Assembly: GCF_003797825.1 (NCBI RefSeq)
Contig: NZ_RKME01000008.1
Span: 124,001 to 188,000 of the forward strand
Source of the DNA: Gordonia sp. OPL2
GTDB lineage: Bacteria > Actinomycetota > Actinomycetes > Mycobacteriales > Mycobacteriaceae
Direction of reading: 5' to 3'
DNA: 64,000 nt
Positions 34,513-42,340 of this stretch are shown one piece after another. Position 1 is the first letter of the stretch. Each line of letters starts with the position of its first letter. Both the position numbers and the translations under genes were made by a program. A model generated the notes under the pieces. The model saw only the letters and a program-made list of their open reading frames with translations. It was not told the DNA's origin and did not search any database.

Positions 34513-34818
34513 TTACTTCGCGACGACGATGTCGTGCTCGTGGACCCCGGGGCCGTCCGGCGTGATGGTCACGTCGCCGTTGCCGACCGAGGACAGCGCA
34601 CGCAGTGTCCAGGTGCCGGGCGCGGCGAAGAACCGGAAGTCGCCGGTCGGGCTCGCCACGACCTCGGCGGTGAACTCACCGGTCGAGTCGAGCAGCCGGA
34701 CGAAGGCGCCGGCGACCGGGGTGCCCGACGAGTCGTTGACCTGGCCGGTGAGGACGGTCTCCTTCTCGACGTCGACGCCTGCCGGCAGCTTCTGTCCCTG
34801 CTTGGGTGCAGCACACAT
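34513..34818 (-). CDS. sseC: DUF1416 protein SseC
   Basis: A 101-residue protein beginning MCAAPKQGQKLP. It is a small carboxypeptidase-regulatory-like beta domain (VLTGQVNDSSGTPVAGAFVRLLDSTGEF, FFAAPGTWTLRALS). The gene invariably follows cysA2-type sulfurtransferase genes in mycobacteria, where it is named sseC and linked to sulfur metabolism. It starts 5 nt after the sulfurtransferase stop codon. Biochemical function is unknown; Cys2 is conserved in the homologues I recall. Confidence 0.88.
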   Translation of the reverse strand: MCAAPKQGQKLPAGVDVEKETVLTGQVNDSSGTPVAGAFVRLLDSTGEFTAEVVASPTGDFRFFAAPGTWTLRALSSVGNGDVTITPDGPGVHEHDIVVAK

Positions 34819-34823
34819 GATGG

Positions 34824-35663
34824 TTACTTTCCTTCTCCGAGCTCGATCGGGACGCCGATCAGCGAACCGTACTCGGTCCAGCTGCCGTCGTAGTTCTTCA
34901 CGTTCTGCTGGCCGAGCAGTTCCTTCAGCACGAACCAGGTGTGGCTCGAGCGCTCGCCGATGCGGCAGTACGCGATGGTGTCCTTGGAACCGTCGAGGCC
35001 GGCCTCGTCGTAGAGCGCCTTGAGGTCCTCGTCGCTCTTGAAGGTGCCGTCCTCGTTGGCCGCCTTGCTCCACGGCACGTTGATGGCGCCGGGGATGTGG
35101 CCGGGACGCTGGCTCTGCTCCTGCGGCAGGTGGGCCGGCGCGAGGATCTTGCCGGAGAACTCGTCGGGGCTGCGGACGTCGACAAGGTTCTTGACACCGA
35201 TGTCGGCGACGACCTCGTCACGGAATGCGCGGATGGTGAGGTCGGGCTCGCCGGCCTTGTAGGTCGTTCCCGGACGGCTCACGGAGTCCGTGCTCAGCGG
35301 GCGTCCGTCGAGCTCCCACTTCTTGCGGCCGCCGTCGAGGAGCTTGACGTCGTTGTGGCCGTACAGCTTGAAGTACCAGTACGCGTACGCGGCGAACCAG
35401 TTGTTGTTGCCGCCGTAGAGCACCACGGTGTCGTCGTTGGAGATGCCGCGCTCGGACAGCAGCGTGCCGAACTGCTCGGCGTTCACGAAGTCACGACGGA
35501 CCGGATCCTGCAGATCGGTCTTCCAGTCGAGCTTCACGGCGCCGGCGATGTGGCCACCGTCGTAGGCGGAGGTGTCCTCGTCGACCTCGACGAAGACGAC
35601 GCCGTCGGTGGTGAGGTTCTGCTCAGCCCAATCGGCGCTGACCAGGACGTCGGAACGTGCCAT
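34824..35663 (-). CDS. cysA2: Thiosulfate sulfurtransferase (rhodanese)
   Basis: A 279-residue two-domain rhodanese. The N-terminal domain (from VLVSADWAEQNL) is inactive, and the C-terminal domain carries Cys233 in the loop CRIGERSSH. It transfers sulfane sulfur from thiosulfate to thiol acceptors. GAAGGATC precedes ATG 35663. Upstream, on the same strand, is a leaderless ORF ending in three cysteine codons that probably makes the operon cysteine-responsive. The thiX homologue found after cysA2 in M. tuberculosis is absent here. Confidence 0.94.
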   Translation of the reverse strand: MARSDVLVSADWAEQNLTTDGVVFVEVDEDTSAYDGGHIAGAVKLDWKTDLQDPVRRDFVNAEQFGTLLSERGISNDDTVVLYGGNNNWFAAYAYWYFKLYGHNDVKLLDGGRKKWELDGRPLSTDSVSRPGTTYKAGEPDLTIRAFRDEVVADIGVKNLVDVRSPDEFSGKILAPAHLPQEQSQRPGHIPGAINVPWSKAANEDGTFKSDEDLKALYDEAGLDGSKDTIAYCRIGERSSHTWFVLKELLGQQNVKNYDGSWTEYGSLIGVPIELGEGK

Positions 35664-35827
35664 GGTTGATCCTTCCCGGATTCCTTGTAGGACATTGATT
35701 TCGATGGGGATTCGAGGTGATGCCGACCGGTTGATCCGTTACGCACCGCGCTCACCGACGAAGACTCGGATCAGTCGCGAGGTGGGAGGAGGACATGCAG
35801 AGAACCGCACCGGCCGCCATCGTCGCA

Positions 35828-35857
35828 GTGAACGCGCCGACCAGGCGCCACGTTCAC
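35828..35857 (-). promoter_or_regulatory. Hairpin directly after the poly-cysteine leader ORF
   Basis: On the minus strand GTGAACG and CGTTCAC form the base of a stem with a G-T and a G-C pair above it. It begins 3 nt past the leader stop. Stalled ribosomes at the cysteine codons would cover its 5' arm, as expected of an attenuation switch. Confidence 0.45.
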
Positions 35858-35860
35858 GGT

Positions 35861-35941
35861 CTAACGACAGCAACAATCGGCGACGCGACAGAAGTCGATC
35901 GCACGACGGCGAGTGAGCATGAACTCACGGCGCGTTTGCAT
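35861..35941 (-). CDS. Poly-cysteine leader peptide of the cysA2-sseC operon
   Basis: A 26-residue ORF from ATG 35941 to TAG 35861-35863. It is arginine-rich and ends D-F-C-R-V-A-D-C-C-C-R. TACGCT at 35949-35954 lies exactly 7 nt before the ATG, so the transcript is probably leaderless. Leaderless short ORFs with consecutive cysteine codons act as cysteine-responsive attenuators upstream of sulfur genes in mycobacteria (established knowledge), and this has the same design and genomic place. The 197 nt between it and cysA2 would contain the switch. Confidence 0.82.
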   Translation of the reverse strand: MQTRREFMLTRRRAIDFCRVADCCCR

Positions 35942-36005
35942 GCCGACCAGCGTACAAGAGACCGACCGTGGGCCCCAACCCCGGTCCTGGCCGCGCGGGC
36001 GTGCC

Positions 36006-36926
36006 TCAGAAGGCGTCGGGCCGCAGGTCGCGGGGCCCGACGTGGCCGGCGAGCAGGACGTCGCTGCCCTCGCTGTGCGCCTCGGTGGGGGCGAGGTCCC
36101 AGGGCAGGGGCAGGACGGGGAGTGTCGCGGTGAACGCGGACAGCACGAGATCACGGAGATCCTCAGCCACCTCGGCGTCGGCGTGACGTTCCGGACCTCG
36201 ATAGAAGTCGGTCGCCTCCAGATGCAACCGCCCGTCGACGACCGACAGGTCCACGAGAACACTGACCCGCACGGTCGGTCCGTCGTACGTCGACGCCGAC
36301 GGCGCGACGTCCGTGGACGCGCTCGACGACGGCAGCGGCACCGTGCCGGTCAGCACGACCCCGGTCGATCGCCGGAGCAGTCCGTCGCCCGGGCCGCCGC
36401 CACCTGCCTTGTCGGCCGGGGCGGGGGTGTTCACGGTGAGATCGACGATCCCGAGCATCCGTCCCAGGTTCACCGAGTCCAGCCGCGTGTATGCGCTCAG
36501 GGACTCGGTGTGCACGATGTCACTCGGTTCGATCGAGAAGCCGTCCGGGACGGTCATGGGGCCGAGGGTGGCGCCGAGTTCGGCGTGACACCCGTCGCGT
36601 GGCGGACACGCCACCGACACCCCGCGGGCGGTGATGACCGCACCGCTGAACCGCCCGTCACGCGCATGAGTGAGAAACGGAAAGCCGCTGATGGTGACCT
36701 CGGGTTCGTACGTCAGGCCCGGCGACGTCAGCAACGCGCGGGAGAACCCGTGCTCCGTGCGCATCGCGGCGACGGTGTCGGTGACAAGCGCGGCAACTGT
36801 GACGACGATCACCACGATGATGCCGACCCCGAGGATGCGACGTCCGAGGTGTGACCGACCGTGCGCGGCCCGGGTGCGCGTGTCTCGGCCTCCCCTGAGC
36901 GCCTTGTTGACAGCGGATCCCGACAT
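36006..36926 (-). CDS. lmeA: LmeA-like phospholipid-binding protein (DUF2993)
   Basis: A 306-residue membrane-anchored exported protein: cytoplasmic basic N-terminus, one TM segment (LGVGIIVVIVVTVAALV, about residues 30-48) and an external DUF2993 domain with TISGFPFLTHARDGRFSG. LmeA (Rv0817c) binds phospholipids and supports lipomannan/lipoarabinomannan mannan elongation. ATG 36926 was chosen because CAGAAT is 7 nt upstream (possible leaderless start). It is divergent from the GlnR-type regulator. A Gly-rich low-complexity loop lies near residue 190. Confidence 0.86.
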   Translation of the reverse strand: MSGSAVNKALRGGRDTRTRAAHGRSHLGRRILGVGIIVVIVVTVAALVTDTVAAMRTEHGFSRALLTSPGLTYEPEVTISGFPFLTHARDGRFSGAVITARGVSVACPPRDGCHAELGATLGPMTVPDGFSIEPSDIVHTESLSAYTRLDSVNLGRMLGIVDLTVNTPAPADKAGGGGPGDGLLRRSTGVVLTGTVPLPSSSASTDVAPSASTYDGPTVRVSVLVDLSVVDGRLHLEATDFYRGPERHADAEVAEDLRDLVLSAFTATLPVLPLPWDLAPTEAHSEGSDVLLAGHVGPRDLRPDAF

Positions 36927-37076
36927 TGGCGCTATTCTGTCACCTATCGCGCACACGTTGGTAAGGCGGCGTAAACAATGCGTCGCCGCGCGAACCGCGA
37001 CGGAACGGTCGGAGCTCATGGGCCGAAACGCTGCGGAGACGACCGGACCGGGGAACGAACGAGATCGGAGTGGTTC

Positions 37077-37871
37077 ATGGATCTCTTGCTGCTGACAGCC
37101 GATCCGAACCCGGAATCCGTCCTGCCCTCGCTATCCCTGCTCGCGCACACGGTTCGGGTGGCGCCTACCGAGGTCTCGTCCCTGATGGAGGCTGGCAACG
37201 CCGACGTCGCCATCGTGGACGCCCGTACCGATCTCGCCGCTGCCCGTGGCCTGTGCCGTCTGCTCGGCAGCACCGGATCGTCGGTGCCCGTGGCAGCGGT
37301 GCTGACCGAGGGCGGTCTCGTCGCCGTGAACGCGGACTGGGGACTCGACGAGTTCCTGCTGCCCGGCACCGGACCTGCGGAACTCGATGCGCGCCTTCGG
37401 TTGCTGGTCGTCCGCACCCGCGGGATGACGACCGAGGAGGCCAGCGGGAAGGTCACCCTCGGCGAACTCATCATCGACGAGGGCACCTACACCGCCCGAC
37501 TGCGCGGGCGGCCGCTCGACCTCACCTACAAAGAGTTCGAGCTGTTGAAGTACCTCGCGCAGAACGCCGGCCGCGTGTTCACCAGAGCTCAACTGCTGCA
37601 AGAGGTCTGGGGATACGACTTCTTCGGTGGCACCCGCACGGTTGACGTACATGTCCGGCGCCTCCGCGCGAAACTCGGCGCCGAGCACGAATCCCTGATC
37701 GGTACCGTCCGCAACGTCGGCTACAAGGCGGTGCGTCCGAATCGTGGCCGCTCGGCCGGCGGCGGGGGCGATCTCGACGTCGTCGTCGACGATGCGGATG
37801 ACGATCTCGATCCAGACGATCTCGACGGCCCGTTCGACGAGGAGTTCAGTGCCAGCGCCAACGGAAACTGA
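37077..37871 (+). CDS. GlnR-type OmpR-family response regulator
   Basis: A 264-residue protein from ATG 37077, with GGAG at 37067-37070. The degenerate receiver (residues 1-115) has only VDAR where a phospho-acceptor would lie. The winged-helix DNA-binding domain follows, with [26 protein letters not shown] and [14 protein letters not shown]. This fits the Rv0818/GlnR group controlling nitrogen genes without a partner kinase. An extreme acidic tail (about 225-264, Asp/Glu-rich) is an extension I do not know from the family. It overlaps mshD by 23 nt. Confidence 0.88.
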   Translation: MDLLLLTADPNPESVLPSLSLLAHTVRVAPTEVSSLMEAGNADVAIVDARTDLAAARGLCRLLGSTGSSVPVAAVLTEGGLVAVNADWGLDEFLLPGTGPAELDARLRLLVVRTRGMTTEEASGKVTLGELIIDEGTYTARLRGRPLDLTYKEFELLKYLAQNAGRVFTRAQLLQEVWGYDFFGGTRTVDVHVRRLRAKLGAEHESLIGTVRNVGYKAVRPNRGRSAGGGGDLDVVVDDADDDLDPDDLDGPFDEEFSASANGN

Positions 37872-38775
37872 TCCGGCCGGGGCCGCCCCGGTGGTCCATG
37901 ATCGACTGACCCCTGATCTCGCGGACTTCGCCCGCGGTCTCGTAGCGGCGGCAACCGCCGCGGACGGGGTGTCGCCGCTGGCCGAACAGGCGGTGCACGC
38001 CATCGACTCCGGTGTGGAAGACGGTGTGCGACATGTTGTCTCCGACGTGGGATATGCCAATGTGTTGGCCGGTCGGGGCGGTGAACCGGCGATGGTCGAG
38101 GCCGTGGTGGGTCCGGATGCGCGACGTCGCGGACATGGCCGGGCGCTGCTGACCGTGGCACTCGACGTGGCTCGCGAGCTCGTGGCCGATCCGTCGCCGC
38201 GTGCCTGGGCCCACGGCGATCTGCCCGGCGCGGTCGCCCTCGCCGCGTCGTTGGGACTGCGTCGTCGGCGCGAACTGCTCCGGCTGCGACGGCCGTTGGG
38301 TCCCGAGGCCGACGAACTCCCGGCGCTCGAGGTCGACGATTCGCTCGTGTTGCGGACCTATGCCGGTTCGGCGGACGACGCGGAGATCCTGCGGGTCAAC
38401 AACGCGGCCTTCGACTGGCACCCTGAGCAAGGCGGGTGGACGACGGCGCAGATCACCGAGCGGGTGAACAGTTCATGGTTCGATCCCGACGGTCTCTTCC
38501 TGGCGTTCGACGCCGGGGATCCGCAGCGCCTGCTCGGATTCCACTGGACCAAGCGTCATGATGCCGAACTCGGCGAGGTCTACATCGTCGGCGTCGACCC
38601 CGATGCCCAGGGCCGCGGGCTCGGCCGCCTCCTGACCCTCGCCGGGTTGCATCACCTGGCCGACCGCGGCATGGCCGAGGTCGAACTCTACGTCGAGGGC
38701 GACAACACCGCCGCGCTGCACACCTACCACCGACTCGGGTTCACGCAGTACGCCATCGACGTCGCCTACGGCTGA
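37849..38775 (+). CDS. mshD: Mycothiol synthase
   Basis: A 308-residue tandem-GNAT acetyltransferase. GTG 37849 with GAGGAG about 5 nt upstream, inside the end of the GlnR-type gene, is chosen. The first GNAT domain spans about 20-140 ([16 protein letters not shown]), the second about 155-308 ([23 protein letters not shown]). MshD acetylates Cys-GlcN-Ins in the last step of mycothiol synthesis, which marks the organism as an actinobacterium. Confidence 0.95.
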   Translation: MPAPTETDPAGAAPVVHDRLTPDLADFARGLVAAATAADGVSPLAEQAVHAIDSGVEDGVRHVVSDVGYANVLAGRGGEPAMVEAVVGPDARRRGHGRALLTVALDVARELVADPSPRAWAHGDLPGAVALAASLGLRRRRELLRLRRPLGPEADELPALEVDDSLVLRTYAGSADDAEILRVNNAAFDWHPEQGGWTTAQITERVNSSWFDPDGLFLAFDAGDPQRLLGFHWTKRHDAELGEVYIVGVDPDAQGRGLGRLLTLAGLHHLADRGMAEVELYVEGDNTAALHTYHRLGFTQYAIDVAYG

Positions 38776-38843
38776 CCGGGCGCAGGCGACGCGGCGCCGA
38801 CGCGGTGGACACCGCCGACGGCGCCCATGACAGGATCGACCGC

Positions 38844-39797
38844 ATGCGTGGACTGCTACGACTGTTCGGGTGGGGTGCGGTCCTCGTCGCCGTCGCCGGG
38901 ATCGCGGCCCACTACTCCGGTCTGGTCAGCAATCTCGCGTCCCGCGTGGCGTCGTTCACGCCGGTGCTGATCGTCGTCGGCGCACTCGGCCTGGTGCTGT
39001 TGCTGTTCGCCCGCGCCTGGATTTCCGCGACGATCGCCGTGCTCGTGCTCGCCGTGGGCGTCATGGCGCAGGCCCCGCTCTATCGGGGTGTGGACGAGCA
39101 GGTTTCGGACACCGACCTGACCGTGATGCAGGCGAACATCTTTCTCGGACAGGCCGATCCGGACGCGCTGGTGTCCCGGGTGCGTGACTCCGGCGTCGAC
39201 GTCCTGACGGTGATCGAGCTGACACCCGAGGCGGTGGGGGCACTCGAGCGGGCGGGGTTGCGCCAAGAGCTGCCGTTCGCTTTCGTCCATCCCCGCGACG
39301 GTGGAGGTGGGGCCGGGATCTATGCGCGGGCGCCGCTGACCGACGGGCAACTCCTGCGTGGATTCGAACTGTCGAATCTTCATGCGCGACTCACACTTCC
39401 GAACCGCTCACCCATATCGGTCTATGCCCTGCACCCGTTGCCGCCGTACCCCGAGCCGTCGTGGCGCTGGGATGCCGAGCTCCGTGAGTTGCGCTCGATC
39501 CTCTCCGCCGACGCGGCTCCGCTGATCATCGGTGCCGACGCCAACTCGACCTACGATCACCGCGCCTTCCGGCAGCTGCTCTCGGGCTCGGACGCACCGG
39601 ATTCACCCCAGCTGACCGACGCCGCAGAGCATCTCGGCTCGGGCATCGTCGCGACCTACCCCGCGAGTCGGCCCTACCCGTCCCTGCTCGCGCTGGATCG
39701 GGTGCTGACCCGCAACGGTCCGACACCGACATCCTTCCGGCGGATCGATCTGCCGGGCTCCGATCATCACGGTGTGCTCGCGACGGTTCGGCTGTGA
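38844..39797 (+). CDS. Membrane-anchored endonuclease/exonuclease/phosphatase-family protein
   Basis: A 317-residue protein from ATG 38844 (CAGGAT lies 7 nt upstream). Three hydrophobic helices (about 5-80) precede an extracytoplasmic EEP domain: TVMQANIFLG, VIELTPEAV, YALHPLPP, IIGADANST and SDHHGVLATV are the metal-binding and catalytic blocks. Members include sphingomyelinase-like phosphodiesterases and phosphatases; the substrate is unknown. It is the last conserved gene before the accessory region. Confidence 0.83.
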   Translation: MRGLLRLFGWGAVLVAVAGIAAHYSGLVSNLASRVASFTPVLIVVGALGLVLLLFARAWISATIAVLVLAVGVMAQAPLYRGVDEQVSDTDLTVMQANIFLGQADPDALVSRVRDSGVDVLTVIELTPEAVGALERAGLRQELPFAFVHPRDGGGGAGIYARAPLTDGQLLRGFELSNLHARLTLPNRSPISVYALHPLPPYPEPSWRWDAELRELRSILSADAAPLIIGADANSTYDHRAFRQLLSGSDAPDSPQLTDAAEHLGSGIVATYPASRPYPSLLALDRVLTRNGPTPTSFRRIDLPGSDHHGVLATVRL

Positions 39798-39908
39798 CCG
39801 CTCGGGCGTGATCGTCGCGCGCGGAACGGCGACGGTGTCGTTCGCTGCGCCCGCGGGCCCCGCCCGGTGACCGGTCTCACCGGCCCCGAGCTGGGACGAT
39901 GTCGCAGG

Positions 39909-39927
39909 TTAGGTTACCCTTTCTGCA
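39909..39927 (+). promoter_or_regulatory. Weak IdeR/DtxR iron-box match
   Basis: TTAGGTTACCCTTTCTGCA matches 13 of 19 positions of the iron box TTAGGTTAGCCTAACCTAA, with the left half perfect. It lies 33 bp before the first glycosyltransferase start. Confidence 0.5.
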
Positions 39928-39959
39928 TCGGTGTCCGGCAGCGAGAAAGTGACCACGGC

Positions 39960-41027
39960 GTGCTCAATGGTGATCGGAGCGCGCGGACGATCCGTCCCTC
40001 GGGGCAGGTCCGGACGGGTCGACTCTCGCTGTCGGTCGTCATCCCGATTCATCGCAGCGAGCGGTACATCGGCGAGTGCCTCGATGCCGTCCTCGCCCAG
40101 GAGCATCCCGTCGAGCAGGTCGTGCTCGTCGACGACCTCGGCGGAGATCGCTCCATCGACATCGCCGTCGACATCCTGACCGCGGCCGGTGTCGACCACA
40201 CTGTCGTCCGTCAGGACCGCAACCGGGGTGCCGGATGTGCCCGCAACGCAGGGGTGTCGGCGACCACGGGACAGGTCATCTGGTTCTTCGACAGCGACGA
40301 CCTCGCCGACCCGGCGTTCACCCGTGTCATGGTCGACGCCCTTACCGAGCACGGCGCCGACGTCGCCGCCTGCCGCACCGCTCTGGTCGGGCCCGACGGC
40401 CGTGCGCGCGGAATCCTGGAGGACGCCGCGCCGCGGGGCGCGGTCACCGGACCGGGATTCGTCGAGTTCCTGGTGACCGGCACGGTGAAGGCGCTGCCCG
40501 GCGGCCACGTGTTCCGGCGGGAGGTACTCGGCTCGGCTCCGTGGGACGAGCGTCGGGCGTACGAGGACATGGTCGCGACGGCGCGCATGGCACTGCGTGC
40601 TGATCGCGTGGCCATGGTGGACGCTCCGCTCTATCGATACCGGCAACGCGCGGACTCGGTGTCGCGCACGGTGAACGGCCACACGCTCGGGCTGTTCGAG
40701 ATGGGCGAGGAGATGTCGGAGGTGATCGGGTCGATCGCGGACGGGCAGCGTCGTCGCGGACTGCGACTCCGACGCCGCTTCAGCTATCGCGAGGTGCTGA
40801 TCCCGGCTGCGCACATGGCGATGCGTGCGCGCCACGACGGTGCCGACGAGCAGGTGATCGACGGACTCCTCGTCGGCGCTCGCGAACGCAGCTCGCTGCG
40901 GGATGTCGTCCCGCTGCTGGTCGACCGGCAGTTCCGGTCGGCGGTGTTCGCCGCCGGGATCGTCGTCACTCCGAAGTTGTACTCGCGCATTCTCCGTCGG
41001 CGACCGGATCGCGTCCATCTGGGCTGA
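39960..41027 (+). CDS. Family 2 glycosyltransferase (paralogue 1)
   Basis: A protein of about 355 residues from GTG 39960; the longer in-frame start at ATG 39867 would put the iron box inside the gene. The GT-A core is LSVVIPIHRSERYIGECLDAV, a DDLGG nucleotide-sugar motif and the metal-binding DSDD in IWFFDSDDLADPAF. The C-terminal third is helical and basic. It is soluble, with no TM segment. A tandem paralogue follows, and their last 40 residues are almost identical. Probably it glycosylates the product of the neighbouring operon or builds a surface glycan. Confidence 0.82.
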   Translation: MLNGDRSARTIRPSGQVRTGRLSLSVVIPIHRSERYIGECLDAVLAQEHPVEQVVLVDDLGGDRSIDIAVDILTAAGVDHTVVRQDRNRGAGCARNAGVSATTGQVIWFFDSDDLADPAFTRVMVDALTEHGADVAACRTALVGPDGRARGILEDAAPRGAVTGPGFVEFLVTGTVKALPGGHVFRREVLGSAPWDERRAYEDMVATARMALRADRVAMVDAPLYRYRQRADSVSRTVNGHTLGLFEMGEEMSEVIGSIADGQRRRGLRLRRRFSYREVLIPAAHMAMRARHDGADEQVIDGLLVGARERSSLRDVVPLLVDRQFRSAVFAAGIVVTPKLYSRILRRRPDRVHLG

Positions 41028-41061
41028 CGTCGGCGGCCGAGGACTGTCGATGTGCCGGCAC

Positions 41062-41184
41062 GTTGCTGTCGGCGTGGACGGGGTTGCCGTGGGCGTGGAT
41101 GGGGTTGCTGTCGGTGCGGATCGGGTTGCCGTCGGCGTGGATGGGGTTGCCGTCGGCGCGAATGAGGTTGCCGTCGGCAGGTGA
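41062..41184 (+). repeat. 21-bp tandem repeat between the duplicated glycosyltransferases
   Basis: Five full units start at 41062, 41083, 41104, 41125 and 41146, with a partial sixth at 41167. The unit is GTTGCCGTCGGCGTGGATGG plus G. Read in one frame it encodes V-A-V-G-V-D-G repeats; no start or ribosome site suggests translation. Confidence 0.9.
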
Positions 41185-41257
41185 GGGTGATCCTCTGGAC
41201 GCGAGGGTGAGCAGGCCAGGGTACCCTGATCCGGTTGGGGATTCCTGGGAGGCGCCT

Positions 41258-42289
41258 GTGAGTTCGGCAAGGGGGGCGTCGCACCGAGGTGCGGCTGCCC
41301 GGATCTCCGTGGTGATACCGGTGTTCCGCAGCGCGGACTACATCGCGGCCTGCGTGGAATCGGTGGCGGCGCAGCACCGTCCGGTCCATGAGGTCGTCCT
41401 CGTCGATGACTGCGGTGGGGACGATTCCATCGCGATCGCCGAGGCTGTGCTGACGTCCTGCGGAGTCGCGTCGACCGTCGTCCGGTTACCGGCGAATCGG
41501 GGAATCGGGGGTGCGCGCAACGCGGGGATGTCCGCGGTCAGCGGTGATCTCGTCTGGTTTTTGGACAGCGACGACCTCGCACACCCCGCGTTCACCGCGA
41601 CGATGGTGGAGGCGATGATCACCCACGACGCCGACTTCGTCGCCTGCGGAACCGAGTTCATCGACGAGGACGAGACACCCCTGGGCGCGGTCGACGTCGG
41701 GCCGTCGGAGCCGGCGATTGCAGGACCGCGGTTTGCGCAACTGCTCGTCGACGGCAAGGTGAAGGCCTACGCCGGAGCCCGCCTGTTCCGTCGGGAGGTC
41801 CTGTCCGACGCTCCGTGGGATGCGCGGCGGGCCTACGAGGACATGGCCGCGACGGCACGGATGTCGTTGCGGGCGAACGTCGTCGCCATCGTCGGGTCGC
41901 CCCTGCTGCGCTATCGGCAACGGCCGAGTTCGGTGTCGAACTCCGTCTCTCCGAACAGCGTGGCGCTCTTCGAGATGGGTGAGGACATGGCCGGGCTCAT
42001 CGACCGGATCGCCGAGCCCGCACGACGACGCCCGGTCGCCCGAAACTTCGCCTATCGCGAGGTGCTGATCCCGGCAGCCCATATCGCCATGCGCGCCGAC
42101 CACGCCGGCCTCGGGGACGATCCGGTGGTCGCCGCGTTGATGACCGGGGCGCGACGCCGGAGTTCGTTGTCCGACGTCGTGCCGCTGCTGGCCGACCGGC
42201 AGTTCCGGTCGGCGGTGTTCGCCGCCGGGATCGTCCTCACCCCGAATCTGTACTCGCGCATCCTCCGACGGCGCCCGGATCGCGTATGA
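41258..42289 (+). CDS. Family 2 glycosyltransferase (paralogue 2)
   Basis: A 343-residue GT2 from GTG 41258, with GGGAGG at 41247-41252; a longer reading would cross the repeat array and is rejected. Core motifs are ISVVIPVFRSADYIAACVE, VDDCGGDDS and LVWFLDSDDLAHPAF. It shares length, order and the near-identical C-terminus (FRSAVFAAGIV, YSRILRRRPDRV) with paralogue 1. A 12-bp palindrome CAGGGTACCCTG lies 29 bp upstream at 41217-41228. It converges on the synthetase gene. Confidence 0.82.
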   Translation: MSSARGASHRGAAARISVVIPVFRSADYIAACVESVAAQHRPVHEVVLVDDCGGDDSIAIAEAVLTSCGVASTVVRLPANRGIGGARNAGMSAVSGDLVWFLDSDDLAHPAFTATMVEAMITHDADFVACGTEFIDEDETPLGAVDVGPSEPAIAGPRFAQLLVDGKVKAYAGARLFRREVLSDAPWDARRAYEDMAATARMSLRANVVAIVGSPLLRYRQRPSSVSNSVSPNSVALFEMGEDMAGLIDRIAEPARRRPVARNFAYREVLIPAAHIAMRADHAGLGDDPVVAALMTGARRRSSLSDVVPLLADRQFRSAVFAAGIVLTPNLYSRILRRRPDRV

Positions 42290-42340
42290 GCGGCGTCGAC
42301 CACCGCGGTCGACGCCGACCGCGTTCACCCCGGCTGAGGC

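Noticed and set aside
41217..41228. CAGGGTACCCTG palindrome as an IdeR box for the second duplicated glycosyltransferase
   Set aside because: It matches only about half of the 19 iron-box positions and lacks the TTAGG arm; kept as a plain palindrome only.
41063..41257. Extended N-terminus of glycosyltransferase paralogue 2 across the 21-bp repeats
   Set aside because: There is a good ribosome site for GTG 41258 and the repeat-encoded residues have no counterpart in paralogue 1.
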